Shown: one piece after another, positions 31,431 to 43,800 of the stretch
How the letters are laid out: every line of letters begins with the position of its first letter
Position numbering within the stretch: position 1 is the stretch's first letter
Source of the DNA: an uncultured Acetatifactor sp.
Lineage (GTDB): Bacteria > Bacillota > Clostridia > Lachnospirales > Lachnospiraceae
Assembly (NCBI GenBank): GCA_910584435.1
Contig: CAJUAP010000025.1
Location: 1-44,323 of the forward strand
Length of the DNA stretch: 44,323 nucleotides
Direction: 5' to 3'
Translations under genes and position numbers: made by a program
The notes under the pieces: model-generated
What the model was told of the DNA's origin: nothing
Seen by the model: only the letters and a program-made list of their open reading frames with translations
Database searches by the model: none

Positions 31431-33005
31431 TTACAAATCTGCACGGTACACATCAAAACAGCTCACCTCATCCACCCTGGTATAATGTTCACGTATGAAT
31501 TGGACTGCCTCCACAGGCGTCTGCCAATTCAAGCTGTACTCTTCCTTTAAAATCAGAATCCATCCTTCTCTGCCCCTCAATTGATTCACCAAGTCCAGCG
31601 AAGACGCCATGCCAAAATTTCCATTGTTAAACATGTCATAATTTTTGTGATAGACGCCCATGGGTATATGATACAATGCTGCGGAAGCATCAATGATATA
31701 ACTATCTTCTTCGCCAATGTATGCGGCCACCGTTTTTACCCTTTCTTCCACCTCCACATTGACCCGTATTCCTCTGAAATGTTCCAGCTCACTCCAATGA
31801 ACATTTTCTTCCTGCAAATGCAGAACGGGAACCGCTATTGCAAGACCCGTCAGCGCCAATGCCGCCGCAGCAGCTTCTCTTCTGCTTACTTCCCTGCAGA
31901 TGTCTGAGAGCAGTATTGCCCCCATTACCAAAAAGGGAACCAATGCCACTTGAAAATGCGCATCATCCATAATCGGATAAACCACGATGCCTGCCGAAAA
32001 TGCATAACTCAACATCAGCAGGAAACTGCGCCTTTTCGATGGATTGCGATATGCCCTGTAAAGAGCTGTTGCAGTAACTATCCCAATTACCCCCAGCTCC
32101 AAAGCTGCGAAAATGCCGCCCCTCTGGACAAACTCCCATAGTCCCACCCGGTTTTTTCCTGAGAAACTGCCAAGCCCTCCAAAGCAATACGCCCGGAACT
32201 CTTCTCCCGCCCCTGTCACTGCCAGCCAAAGAAAACAGAACCCTGACACCAAAATACTTCCTGCCAGCGTATATATATATCCTTTCTCTCTCCGTTTTCT
32301 GCTATCCATAAATGCAATCACCAAAACAGCTGATACCACACACAAGCCTGTGGATTGTTTCGTCAGAAACGCCATTCCCCCTAAAATTCCTATGCCAAAA
32401 CTGCTCAGGTACCCTTTATGCCTCTTCCCCCGATAACACAACCGCAATAATTCCAAGCCGCGCAGCTGCACTGTTTTCAAACCGCTTACTTCAGGATTCT
32501 CCAAACGGCGCAGCTGTATTGTTTTCAAACCGCTTGTTTTCGGATTTTCCAAACGGCGCAGCTGCAGATAAATCAGCAGCATAACTTCCAAAAGCGTCAG
32601 CCAGTTGTAATCATAAGTATACTCACATCCATACGCAATGCAGAACATTCCCGTAAAGATAACGGGCATTCCCTTCTTTTTTATTTCCAGACGCAGAATC
32701 AGGAAAAACAAAAAGCAGATTCCGGCATAAACCATTGCCCCCAAAATTCTGAGATACAGTAATTCATATCCAAATATACGTAAAAGTAAACCTGACACCA
32801 GAAACGATACAGGTGTCACAATTACGGAGAAATCCTGATACGGCACTCCGCCCTTTGCCGCTTCCTGTGCAATATTGTACATCCACAATTCATCCAAAGA
32901 TTCCAGCGGTTTCAAACAATATACTGCCCCATATGCCCATATCATAAAAAACACACCTGTCAGTTTCCACCGACAACGCTTTAATGTACTGCCATATTTT
33001 TCCAT
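31431..33005 (-). CDS. Polytopic glycosyltransferase-like membrane protein (GT-C type)
   Basis: The 524-residue protein has roughly 11-12 hydrophobic segments and an acidic motif after the first helix (SLDELWMYNIAQEAAKGGVPYQDFSV), the layout of lipid-phosphosugar-dependent GT-C transferases with a catalytic Asp/Glu in the first extracytoplasmic loop. A soluble extracytoplasmic C-terminal part follows (about 400-524). A 16-residue unit, QLRRLENPKTSGLKTI, is duplicated in a basic cytoplasmic loop (about 145-185). The ATG follows GGGGA. It lies downstream of another GT-C-like gene and the giant surface protein on the same strand. The substrate is unknown. Confidence 0.75.
   Translation of the reverse strand: MEKYGSTLKRCRWKLTGVFFMIWAYGAVYCLKPLESLDELWMYNIAQEAAKGGVPYQDFSVIVTPVSFLVSGLLLRIFGYELLYLRILGAMVYAGICFLFFLILRLEIKKKGMPVIFTGMFCIAYGCEYTYDYNWLTLLEVMLLIYLQLRRLENPKTSGLKTIQLRRLENPEVSGLKTVQLRGLELLRLCYRGKRHKGYLSSFGIGILGGMAFLTKQSTGLCVVSAVLVIAFMDSRKRREKGYIYTLAGSILVSGFCFLWLAVTGAGEEFRAYCFGGLGSFSGKNRVGLWEFVQRGGIFAALELGVIGIVTATALYRAYRNPSKRRSFLLMLSYAFSAGIVVYPIMDDAHFQVALVPFLVMGAILLSDICREVSRREAAAAALALTGLAIAVPVLHLQEENVHWSELEHFRGIRVNVEVEERVKTVAAYIGEEDSYIIDASAALYHIPMGVYHKNYDMFNNGNFGMASSLDLVNQLRGREGWILILKEEYSLNWQTPVEAVQFIREHYTRVDEVSCFDVYRADL
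32461..32566. repeat. 48-bp in-frame tandem duplication inside the GT-C gene
   Basis: Units 32461-32508 and 32509-32556 differ at about 8 positions, and a third begins at 32557. The length is a multiple of three and adds 16 residues per unit to a cytoplasmic loop. Confidence 0.8.
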
Positions 33006-33101
33006 TACTTATCCCCATATCCACATGCCCCTGCATCCACATACCTGCAACGGCGTCAGCGCCCCTTGCAGAAAACCAGGCAATTGAGTAACCGCCGCAA
33101 G

Positions 33102-34616
33102 TCACTTCTCCTGAATCAATTTAAAATACGCCGCTCCCCCGGTCTCAAATACCAGCTCATATTTTTCCCGGCAGCTGCACAGGAATCCGTACAATGGCCT
33201 GCTTTCCCGAACCAGAATTCCGTCAAAATCATAATACTCCAATAGCTCTGTCACAGAACCGCTGCTGCCTCCTGTCTCCTGATCCATCTGCTGCAGAAAC
33301 AGCAGACTCACCCCATCGCTTAACATAGTCCCTTCCGAATACACATCCGCCCTGCCGTCGAAAAATACGTCCACACCATGAAAAATTAATTCCCCGCCAT
33401 AATCATAATCATTAAAAAGCCGTTCCGGTTTCTCCTGCCTTACCAATTCCACCATTTCCTCCGGCAGCTCCATGCAAATACACTGCCCGGACAGGCATTT
33501 TTCTCCCACTGACATAAATCCCGTACAAGCTGCTGCCAGAATACCTCCAAGACAGACAATGAGCAGAATTTTCCCCGGTATGCCGGTTTTATCTTTGACT
33601 TTCACGGGCAGAGCATAGCGGAAGGCCCAGAATACCGCACTGATATCATAGAACATAATGAATCTCTGGCTGCGCAGAAACAAATATCCGAACAACCCCA
33701 TCAACAGCATATCATACAATCTGATTTTCTTTTCCGTCAGCATCATTCCCAGAACCGTAAGGAATACAGGGATAAAATATACCACCATCTGCCCTGTCTG
33801 TTTAATGTCCGGCGCTCCCCACTCGGAAATCACTCTCATCTGAAGCTCCTGGCCTACCTGCGTGTAAGGATAGAGAAACGCCCTCACCCCAAGAGGATTG
33901 ATGCAGACAGCTGCCATGGTCAGCAAAATAACCAGGACCTGCTTCCACAATTCCCTCTTTCCGAACTTACAGGAGCACAGTTTTCCCATACGAATCTCCC
34001 ATATACCGCTTACACACAGCAGAAACGGAAGCAGATAAGCAAGGGGTGCGGAACCTGCGTGCAGATTCCCCCAGAGCAGTCCTATGACAGGAATCCCATA
34101 GATACCATGGCTTCCGGGATGCTCCAGGTAAGCATACAGACAATGCAGCTCCACCGCCAGCAGAAAAAAGGTAAAAAAATGAGGTCTCCCATAGCAGAGA
34201 TTTCCTGACACCGCAGCCAGAAAAGCATAAAAGAACAGGGCAAAGATACAGTTGTGAAGCAGCCTCCCCCTATTCTCCCAAAGCAGAAAAAAATTCAACA
34301 ATAAGGCACCTGCCACGCAAAACACATACACCCCCTCATCTCCTGCCGTCCTGCGTATCCCATAGAGACACACCTCCGACAGCCATTCATGCGGTGTCCA
34401 GGAAAGCCCTTCCTCCCTTCCCACCCAGGAATACATATCCTTCCTTGGTACCTCCCCATGATTTACAATCCATTCCCCCGTCTTCACATGCCACCAATAA
34501 TCATTACCGCTGATTCCGTCTGCAAAATATAACAGCAGAATGACCAGAATCATTCCTGACAGCATGACCCAAAAACATCCCTTCACCCCCTGTTCTTTCC
34601 GGTTTTTGAAAATCAT
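33102..34616 (-). CDS. Polytopic membrane protein, GT-C/PMT-like
   Basis: The protein (504 residues from the chosen start) begins with a helix (VMLSGMILVILLLYFADG) followed by GNDYWWHVKTGEWIVNHGEVP. This D-x-W-W-H loop is typical of a family of bacterial GT-C-like membrane proteins. About ten more helices follow, then a soluble C-terminal domain (about 400-504) with FNDYDYGGELIFHGVDVFFD. Start choice is uncertain: ATG 34634 has its ribosome site too close, GTG 34628 has AAGGGG at good spacing, and ATG 34616 has AGGTGAG. It may transfer sugars to a surface target, perhaps the giant protein encoded upstream. Confidence 0.72.
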   Translation of the reverse strand: MIFKNRKEQGVKGCFWVMLSGMILVILLLYFADGISGNDYWWHVKTGEWIVNHGEVPRKDMYSWVGREEGLSWTPHEWLSEVCLYGIRRTAGDEGVYVFCVAGALLLNFFLLWENRGRLLHNCIFALFFYAFLAAVSGNLCYGRPHFFTFFLLAVELHCLYAYLEHPGSHGIYGIPVIGLLWGNLHAGSAPLAYLLPFLLCVSGIWEIRMGKLCSCKFGKRELWKQVLVILLTMAAVCINPLGVRAFLYPYTQVGQELQMRVISEWGAPDIKQTGQMVVYFIPVFLTVLGMMLTEKKIRLYDMLLMGLFGYLFLRSQRFIMFYDISAVFWAFRYALPVKVKDKTGIPGKILLIVCLGGILAAACTGFMSVGEKCLSGQCICMELPEEMVELVRQEKPERLFNDYDYGGELIFHGVDVFFDGRADVYSEGTMLSDGVSLLFLQQMDQETGGSSGSVTELLEYYDFDGILVRESRPLYGFLCSCREKYELVFETGGAAYFKLIQEK

Positions 34617-34667
34617 CCTTGTTCTCACCTGCATCCCCTTTCCATCCCATTATCATGAATTCTCACA

Positions 34668-34710
34668 TTCCTGTTAATATAAACAGGGCATTCCTGTTGA
34701 TACAAATGGG
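34668..34710. repeat. Direct repeat upstream of the GT-C gene
   Basis: cattcctgttaatataaa and cattcctgttgatacaaa are direct copies about 24 bp apart in the short gap before the GT-C start. They could be paired regulator sites or a chance duplication. Confidence 0.4.
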
Positions 34711-34734
34711 ACAATCCTGCAGATTGTCCCATTT
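34704..34734 (-). terminator. Terminator hairpin after the giant surface-protein gene
   Basis: A perfect 13-bp stem (AAATGGGACAATC at 34704-34716 with 34722-34734) encloses a 5-nt loop. The minus-strand tail is only weakly T-rich (ATTTGTATC), so some readthrough into the GT-C genes is possible. Confidence 0.65.
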
Positions 34735-34742
34735 ATAAATCC

Positions 34743-34866
34743 GTTTCATTTTTCAGGGCTGCACTGGCGGCCCGGCTTTACTGCCTTTGTTTCATTTTTC
34801 AGGTGCTGCCTTGGCTGTCCCGGCTTTACTGCCTTTGTTTCTTTTTTCAGGTACCTGCACTGCCTT
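34743..34866. repeat. 46-48 bp tandem repeats just past the giant gene's stop codon
   Basis: Copies start at gtttcattttt 34743, 34789 and 34837, each with ttcagg, and the first two with ccggctttactgcctt; the third is shortened. The array begins one base after the stop codon at 34868. In a shifted frame it reads as a Lys-rich tail (VPEKRNKGSKAGTAKAAPEK), so it may once have been coding. Confidence 0.65.
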
Positions 34867-34867
34867 A

Positions 34868-37800
34868 TCAATTACTTTTGTGACTGAATTTTATTTTCCG
34901 TCTCCGGCGCAGCGCCGTAATAGTTACCGGCGTGGCAGCAGCGCCTGTTACCCCTGCCGTAATTCCGAAGAGCAGCGGTTTATTCTCAAGAATTCTTCTC
35001 CATAAAATGAGCCAGAAATTGGTCGTTACATAGAAATCATTAATTTCCTCCACCAATCGGTTGCCTGCCGCATCTGTCAGCGCCACTGTCACATCATGAG
35101 CCCTGGTGCTCTCACCGGAAACCACAAAGCTATAATCCTCAAATTCCAGGGTCTTTCTGAGAATTTCCTCTTCTCCCCAGGACATATACGCTTCGCCGTC
35201 CAGCCATACCTCCACGGACACAAGCTTCATATTATCCTCCGCCTGCATTGTAACCGTATGACTGTCCTCATTGTACGTCCGGCCGCTCTCTAAATTGGTG
35301 ACAATCAGGTTCGGCAATGTCTTATCTATACCGAAGGAAATCTCCAGATTCTTATCATCCAGCGTGTTCTCCGCCACATTCTCCGCCTCATCCTCGGAAT
35401 ATACGGAAATGCGGTAAATCCCGTCATTTTCAAAATTTTCGGCATATATGGTATAGACGTAGGAATTCCATTCCCCGTCGCCGCCGTTTCTGTCAATGCG
35501 GTAATCCCTTCCCTCCTGCAGCGCCAGCGTTTTCTCATCCCGGAACAATGTAATCCGAATCACATTCAGAATATCAGGGTTGATTTCCGTCACCACAATA
35601 TCAATGGGAGCCCTGGCAAACGTACCGATCAGCTTCCTGCTCTCCTGATCCAGGCGATAGGTGGAACCGTTTCTGTTGACAGAAAACATCACCTGTTCCG
35701 TCACCAGTTCCCCGTCCTGTCCCGTTCTTCCGTTCTGGGAATTCTCCACGCTTACCTCCGTTACACTGTGGCCGGCTCTGTCCGCCGCCTCACAGGACAG
35801 CGTATAGATTCCGTCCCTGTCAAGATTCTCTACCACATAGGTATAGATATATTCACCGCCGTTATGAACCGTATTCACCGCCCCGGCATCCTGCATATCC
35901 AGCTCCCGGAAAATGGTTCCGCCATCTGCGTCATCACATACTTCAGCCATCAGCCTCGGACGGCAGGAAGCAGGGTCCAGATTCTCGTCCCTTACTGTCA
36001 CCACAAACCCGATAGTTTCATCACGATTCGCCGAACGATTTCTGATTCCGCTTACCGTAATCTCAGGATCCGCCGTATCAATCACCAGCAGACTTGATTC
36101 ATACTCCACCATTTGATTCGTAGAACGATCCGTATAGACGGCAGAAACAATATATTCGCCATCCCCCGTCAGGGTAAAAGCGCCTGCGTTCCTGTCCATT
36201 CCCAGCATTGTCCACTCAGGGGTAATGGCTTCAAATTCTCCCCCGTCCCTGGAGACATACAGGTTCACATCCTCCGCATAGAAATTTGCCTCCGTCACAT
36301 CGATAACGCCCTCAATTGTTCCGGCATAGTATGAAACATCTCCCTCCATGCTCACCGGCTCATTGTACTGCACTTCCGCCGTGGGCGCGATGGTATCCAC
36401 CACAATCCGTTTCCCGTCCACGAACTTTGTCTCTAACTGCGTCCTGTCAAAGGCAGCAAATTCCACCGTACCATTAAACTGTGTATTTTCACCCAGTTCA
36501 GAAACGGGAATCCGGAAAGTAGCCGTTGCTATTTTTCTCCCTTCGCTATAGACAATATCACCTTCCTCTATCTGCGCATTCAGCAGCTCCGTATTCACAT
36601 TGGATACACCCTCCGCCCGGAGATAACTGTATATAAAATGATCCACCCCGGATGTGTCATCCACCGCCGTTATGGTCACGGTAGTGTGTGCATTATAAAA
36701 TCCAAAAGTTACCGCATTGAGAATGCTTTCCAGTATGGGCGTGCTATATTCGATTGTCAAGTCCCTGGGCGGCGTTTTGTCCACGGCAAAGGCATATGGC
36801 TCATATTCCTCCGCAGAATGGAATACCATATCCCGGAATTGTATCGTAAAAGTATAATTGGCATCCGCCGGGAAATTCAAAACTGCCGTGTGCATATCCC
36901 CTTCCCTGGTCCAGTTCTGCGCATCCTTCAGATAGCCCGCATAATCGTCCACCGGAACATCCACTCCTGCGGCATCCACTGCCGTAACCACTGCCTCAAC
37001 ATCCTGTGCCCTGAAGTTACGCTCATGAATCACAATGGTTACCGACATATCCTCCTGGCTGTAATTGATATTATCCTTGGTTTGTATCAGCCTCTCCGCG
37101 GCCCAGTTTGTCTCAATCTGCGGTGCAATGGTATCAATGGTAATCTGGCTGGAAGTATAGGTATTCATCACGTTTCCGGAACGATCCCTGTACTCCATGG
37201 TTACAAAATAATCCCCATCCTCAATTAAGGAGATGCTCCCTGACCAGTCATCGCCGTGATTGCTCCAATCGGATATCGGAACTACTACATCATTGACTTT
37301 GCATACCACATCCTCCGCATAAAAATTTGCTTCGTTGACCTGAAATGCAACTTCCATAGGGCCGTCATAATACAGTATGGTATCCGCTCCCTCTTCATAA
37401 GTATAGTCCGTTAAGACAGTGCCCGTCAGTCTGTCAGCCACCTGTACCGCAGGGGTGAACGAAACGGTACGGGTGGGAGAAATGGTATCCGCCACAATGA
37501 TTCTGCCCCCGTCAGTCTCCCTTCTGATATTGCCCGCTCTGTCCGCTGCTTCAAAATGAATTCTTCCCCTGTACTGCTCCGCTTCGTTGGCGGTCAGCCG
37601 TATAGACGCTTTCGCCTCCACGCCGTATTCCGTGGTTTCAAAGGTAAAACCGCTCCGGTCAATCCTCCCTTCCCTGTGCTCCACATTTACAGAGCTGCTT
37701 CCTGCCTCTTTCTCATAGCCCCATACCAAATAGTCCACACCTGCTATGTCATCCTGTACATAAACCGTTACGGTTACGTCCGGCTGATAGTACCCGAAGG

Positions 37801-40800
37801 TGATGTAATTCAGCACTGTTTCCATCAGTGCAGTGGAATATTCATACCGCAGACCGGGAAGTCCTTTGTCTACGGTAAATCCGTCAGTGAACCTGCTTTG
37901 ATTCCCTGCCATATCGGGACACAGGATTTCTATGTCATAATCCGCATCCATATCATAAGTAATGGTATTCTTCCAGGTGCCTTCCTCTTCCCCCGGAACC
38001 CAGTTTCCAATTCTGGCTGTCACATCTTCCAGCCTGTTTCCCCAGATATCCGTCCCCGGAATATTGAAATCTATTTCATCCGTTCTGATATTTCTGTCCT
38101 TTACGGTGATTACCGCAGTACGACTGCTCCCGTAAAATGCCTCCTTGTGGGGTTCATTGTTGTCGTATTCTATGGACACCTCCGGCGGTGTTGTATCTAT
38201 GGTCAGTATATTGGAAACATACTGCTGTGACACATTGCCGGCGGTATCTGTATAAGACAGCCTTACCCGATAATCTCCGTCAGCAGCATGATTGCTGTTC
38301 TCTTCTCCAAGCACAAGATGCAGGATATGATGGGTGCTGTCCTCACTGTCAGCCGTCCAATCCTGGGGATCATAATGATACCCTGTGCCGGGTGCCAGCA
38401 GCACGCCGTCCCTTTCCACCGTAAGCTCCACATCCTTCGGAAAAAAGTTGTCTTCAAACAATCCTATGGTCATCGCCGCTTCTCCCTGGAAGATAAAACG
38501 GGTATCCTGGTCTGCTTCCTCCACATGCTCTACCTTCTGATTCAGACCATCCACCATCCTGGCATAATCTCCGCCATACGCCTGGTCATAAGGAAGCGCT
38601 TCCCAGGCAGACGGCTTTCTGTCCAGCTTCACAACGCATCCGGCAGGTGCTTCCGCATTCTGCATTGCCAAATCAGAATAAGAAACAGCAAATTCATAAG
38701 CTGCGTCTTCCCAAAGCTTTACAACCGCCCTGTGCTCATCCCCGTCACTGATCCAATTGGCGGCATCGCTGAGATACTGTGCATAGGTCACCTCTTCTCC
38801 CCCGGCATTCCGCCCTGCTGTAACGGGTATTTCATTCCCATGGGCATCCTTTGCCGTCACTGTAACAGACATATCATCTGCCCGGAAATTCCGCTCCCGC
38901 ACCACCACTTCCAGAGAAGGCGTTTCGTTGAGATATACAATTCCATCCCTCACAACCGCATCTTCCGGAAATGCTAAACCAAGCACAGGTTTCCGGGTGT
39001 CAATGGTAATCTGCTCTGAAGTATACACCGGCATCTCATTGTCGGAGCGGTCGCTATAGGATATCACAACCACATAATCACCATCTTTGCTGCTGTCCGC
39101 ATTTTCCGTCCCCAGCTGCAATGTCATCCTGTGCGCATTTCTGTCTTTCTCCGAAGTCACCCAATTGCGCTCCGCCTCATAGCGGTATCCGTCCCCATTT
39201 GCAAGCAGTCTGCCGTCTCTGTAGACATTCACCTTCACGTCTTCGGCATAGAAATTGGCTTCCACCACATCCAGCGTCAGACTCATAACATCATCATAAT
39301 ACAGCACCGCCCCAATGCCCTCTGTGAGATTGTCTATCCCATTGGAACTGCCTGTGCCGTTGAGCTTCTCCGTCCCGTTATCATTGCTGACTTTACCGGA
39401 ATTCTCCATCCCGTTATCATTGCGTGCCTCATTGGGATTCTCCATCCCATTATCATTGTGTGCCTCATTGAGATTCTCCGTCCCATTGCAATTGCCTGTC
39501 TCATTGGGATTCTCCATCCCGTTATCACTGCCCACCTCGCTGGGATTTGCGGCATTTACATTTTCTCTACTGTAGTCCTTCATGGTGCTGCCGGACTTCT
39601 TCTCTGTCACCTGCTTTGCAGGACTATAGCTTGCAGTTCTGGTAGGAGTAATGGTATCCACCACAATCACAGTTCCCGTATCCGTTCTGCGGTCGCTTTC
39701 GTTTCCGGCTTTGTCTACTGCCCGAAGCGATATATTGCCCCGGTACTGGGCTGCTTCGTCAGCAGTGAGGGTAATCTTGCCAATGGCCTGGTTATCCACC
39801 CATTTCAGCTTCTCTGCACTGATGATTCCTTCCTTAGTCTCCGGCTCCGCACTGCTCTCATTCTGCCTTGTATAGAACCAGCGCATTTCCGCAATGGAAG
39901 TGGTTTCGTCCTGTGCTGTGAAAGTAATCGTCACAGAAGGGCGATAGTACCCAAAGCTGACGGTTCCGAGAAGCTTTTCAAACCAATTTTGATAATCATT
40001 ACTGTAACTGATACTGAATTTGTCAGCATCCGGTTTCGTCACATCCACTGTAAAACGGTCCTGGCCATAATACACTTTATGTCCCGCCATGTCCTCCACA
40101 GTCATTTCAAATGTATAATTTGCTGATTTCTCAAAGGGAATCACTGCTTTCCATACAGCATCCCCGTCAGCATCACTTCCTGTTTCTTTCGACATCCTGA
40201 CAAATGGATACTCCTGCGTAATACCCACATCGGCTCCTAAGGCGTCTTTCGCAGTTATTTGAATCGAAACGGCACTTCCGTCATTGGGATAGATGTTCTC
40301 ATCCGTTATGATAATCGTGGCAATACGTGCCTGATTGAAAATATCCGACGTCCCGGCCACCGGCTCTGTCACATCATATGTCACCTGTATTCCAGGGGCC
40401 TTCTTATCTAAAATGATATGTTCGGAAGTATACGGCTTCATTTCATGCCCTGACGGGTCCTGATACTGCAGCACCACCACATATGCACCCTCATCCGCCA
40501 GTTCCAGATCCGCAGTATATTCCTGGCTTCCATCCCCTTTGGGCGTCCATGTCAGAGTATGTTCTTCCCCGTTCACCTCTGCATGTACATATTCCGCGAA
40601 GAAATTCTGTTCTTTTATGGTAAAATGAAATACTGCACTGCCATCATAGTACAGATTCATATCCACTTCAGACTGTTCCTCATAGTCCGGCTGAGGTACA
40701 CCGGGGGCGTCCACAGACGATGCTTTCACATAACTGCTTCCATACTCTACAGCCAGCACAGGAGAAGTGGTGTCTATGATGATATGTTCGGAAATATATT

Positions 40801-43800
40801 CCACTCTTCCGTTATGGGATGGGTCATCATAGCTCAATGTTACCACATATTCGCCGTCTTCCTTCAATACCAGACTGGCTGCGGCATACTTCCTGCCTCC
40901 CTCTTCCTTTACTTCCCATTTCAATGCCGATGCCGGATCCTCTCCGTTTATCTTTACCTCTGCTTCTTTCTCATGAAAATTCTCTTCCTCTATCACAAAA
41001 TCAAGCTTCAGCCCCTCGGCACCATAGTACAATGTGACATCCGTTCTCTCCTGCACTGTATAATTGTCCATCCAATGACCGGGAGCGCTCACTTCCGCTG
41101 CATGGATATACTTGTTTTCATAAGTTACAGTCAGTTTCGGTTCCGTAGTATCTATGATAATATGCTCGGAAGTATATTCTATTTTCTTATTCTGAGAAGG
41201 GTCCTGATAGTTCAATGCTACCACATATTCGCCGTCTTTTTCCAATTCCAGACTGGCCGCAGCATATTTTTGTCCTCCTTCTTCCCTGGATATCCATTCC
41301 AATGCATAAACCGCTCCGTTCACCGTTACCTCTGCTTCTTCCGGGTAAAAGTTCTCTTCCTTTATGGTAAATTCAAGCGTCTGGCTGCCATTATAGTACA
41401 GGTTCACATCCTTGCTGCTCTGCACCTTGTAATCGTTCAGCCATTCGCCGGATGCATCTAAGGAAAGGGCGCTCTCAAATGATTCCTTATAATCCACCTT
41501 CAACTCCGGCGGTGTGGTATCTACAATAATATGTTCCGAAGTATATTCCACTATTTTCCCGTGAAAAGGATCTTCATAGCGCAATGTCACCACATATTCG
41601 CCATCCTTTTCCAATTGCAGACTGGCTGCATGATACTGTCGGCCATCCTCCTCCCTTGTCACCCATTCCAGCGTCTGAACGGTTCCATTCACTTTTACTT
41701 CTGCATTTTCCCTGTAAAAATTATCTTCCTCTATGGTAAACGCAAGCGTCTGGCTGGCATTATAGTACAGGTTCACATCCTTGCTCTCCTGTACCCTGTA
41801 ATCTGTCAGCCATTCACTGGGCTTGTCCACTGATGAAGCTTTCTGAAATGGTATAGTATAATCCACCTTCAACTCAGGCGGCATGGTATCTATGATAATA
41901 TGTTCTGAAGTATATTCCACTTTTTCTCCGTAAAAGGGATCTTCATAGCTCAATACCACCTCATATTCGCCATCCTTCTCCAAGTTCAGGCTGGCCGCAG
42001 CATACTTTTGCCCTCCTTCTTCCTTTGAAATCCATTCCAATGTATGAAGCTCACCGTTTATCCTTAATTCCGCATTTTTCTGATAAAAATTCTCTTCCTT
42101 TATGGCAAAAGCAAGCGTGAGCCCCTCCGTATAATAGAGGTTGACATCCGTTCTGGTATGTTCTTCATAGGAGTCCAGCCAATCACCGGGAATATTCCCT
42201 GTCTCTGCCTTGATATACTTGTTTCTGTAGCCAACAGCCAATTCCGGCCTGGTGGTATCTATGATAATATGTTCGGAAGTATATGCTATCTCTTCATTTT
42301 GAGAAGGGTCATGATAGCTTAAGGCCACTACATATACGCCTTCATCCTCCAGTTTCAGACTTGCGGTATGACACAGACTTCCATCTTCTGATTTCCATGT
42401 CAAGTCAGGCTTTTCATCCACCTTTTGTCCGTTTATCTTTTCTCCTTTCACCTCTATCTTCACATCTTCCGCATAAAAGTACTCTTCCTCTATTGTAAAT
42501 TCAAGGACAAGCGCCTCCGTATAGTACAGGTTGACATCCTCTCTTGTCTGCTCTGTATAATGCTCCATCCAAACGCCCGGCTCATTCACTGATGACACCC
42601 TGGCATATGAAGTTTTGTAATCCACTGAAAATTTTGGTGCTACTGCATCTATCACAATACCGCCGCTTGTAACGTTTCCTGCCTGATTTCCGGCATCATC
42701 CGCTGCAGTAAAGGTAACTTTGCCGTCAAACTGCGGCTCAAGAAAAAAAGTTCCGAAATATAATCCCTTTTTTTCATCCTTTTGGGCTTGCACCGGATGC
42801 CCTTCTCCACTGGCAGCATCCTCCAGCCAATAGGTAAAAGAACTGACACCTGATACATCATCCTGTGCCTCCAGCCTTATCTCAAGCTTCGCCTTATAAA
42901 AACCAAAGGACAACAGCTCTTTTACCTTTTCAGTCAATGGTGTATCATAAGTGATACTTAAGCCGGAAGGAGGCAGTTTGTCTATCCTGATTGTTTCCAC
43001 AGGAACCGCATCCGTAATTCCGCCCGTTGTTTTATCCTTGAAATAAATTGCCTTATTTTCATATATGCCTTCCTCGTCCAGCACCATACTGCTGTCCCAC
43101 CCTGTATCAGCCAGGCTGTTATTGTCATTTATCAAATATCCATCAGGCGGACAAATCGTAACCCAATCGCAATACCAGTCTGCAAATCCTGTATTCCGGT
43201 TTCCGGACAAGGTATATGATGCCGCCGGTATCTGCTCATATGCGACATGGATGGTATATTGTATTACGTCTGACTGCTGATAACAATCATCTGCCTCCTT
43301 GACCGCTTCCACTGTTACCGCACCCGTTTTTCCATCCTGAAAAGCCAGATTTCCTGTCTCATCAACGGATGCAATATCTTCTCCTGTCGCGATCCGATAA
43401 GTAATCCTGCCGCTTCCATATCCCATGCCGTCATAAGCAGTTGTATCTTCTACTTCGCTGGCAGAATTGGAAAAGGCTTGTCCATACAACACGGAAAATT
43501 CCTGTTCCGTTTCTTCAAATGCAATCGTCTGCGGCGCCTTCTCAATGACAAGTGTATAAGAAATGCTTGTAACTATAGCCTTAGCTTCATCAACTGTTGT
43601 GTCCTTAGCTGTATCTTCTGTTGTATCTTCTGTTGTATCTTCTGTTGTTTCTTCCGCTGTCGTTCCTTCCGTTGATTCTCCAACGGCTGGCTCTCCCTCG
43701 GCAGCTTCTCCTTCCGGCAGCTTTCCACCAGTTATGCCTCCTTCGGGTTTTTCCCCACTGGCCGACTCTCCTTCCGATTTTTCTTCTCCGCCAGGTTCCG

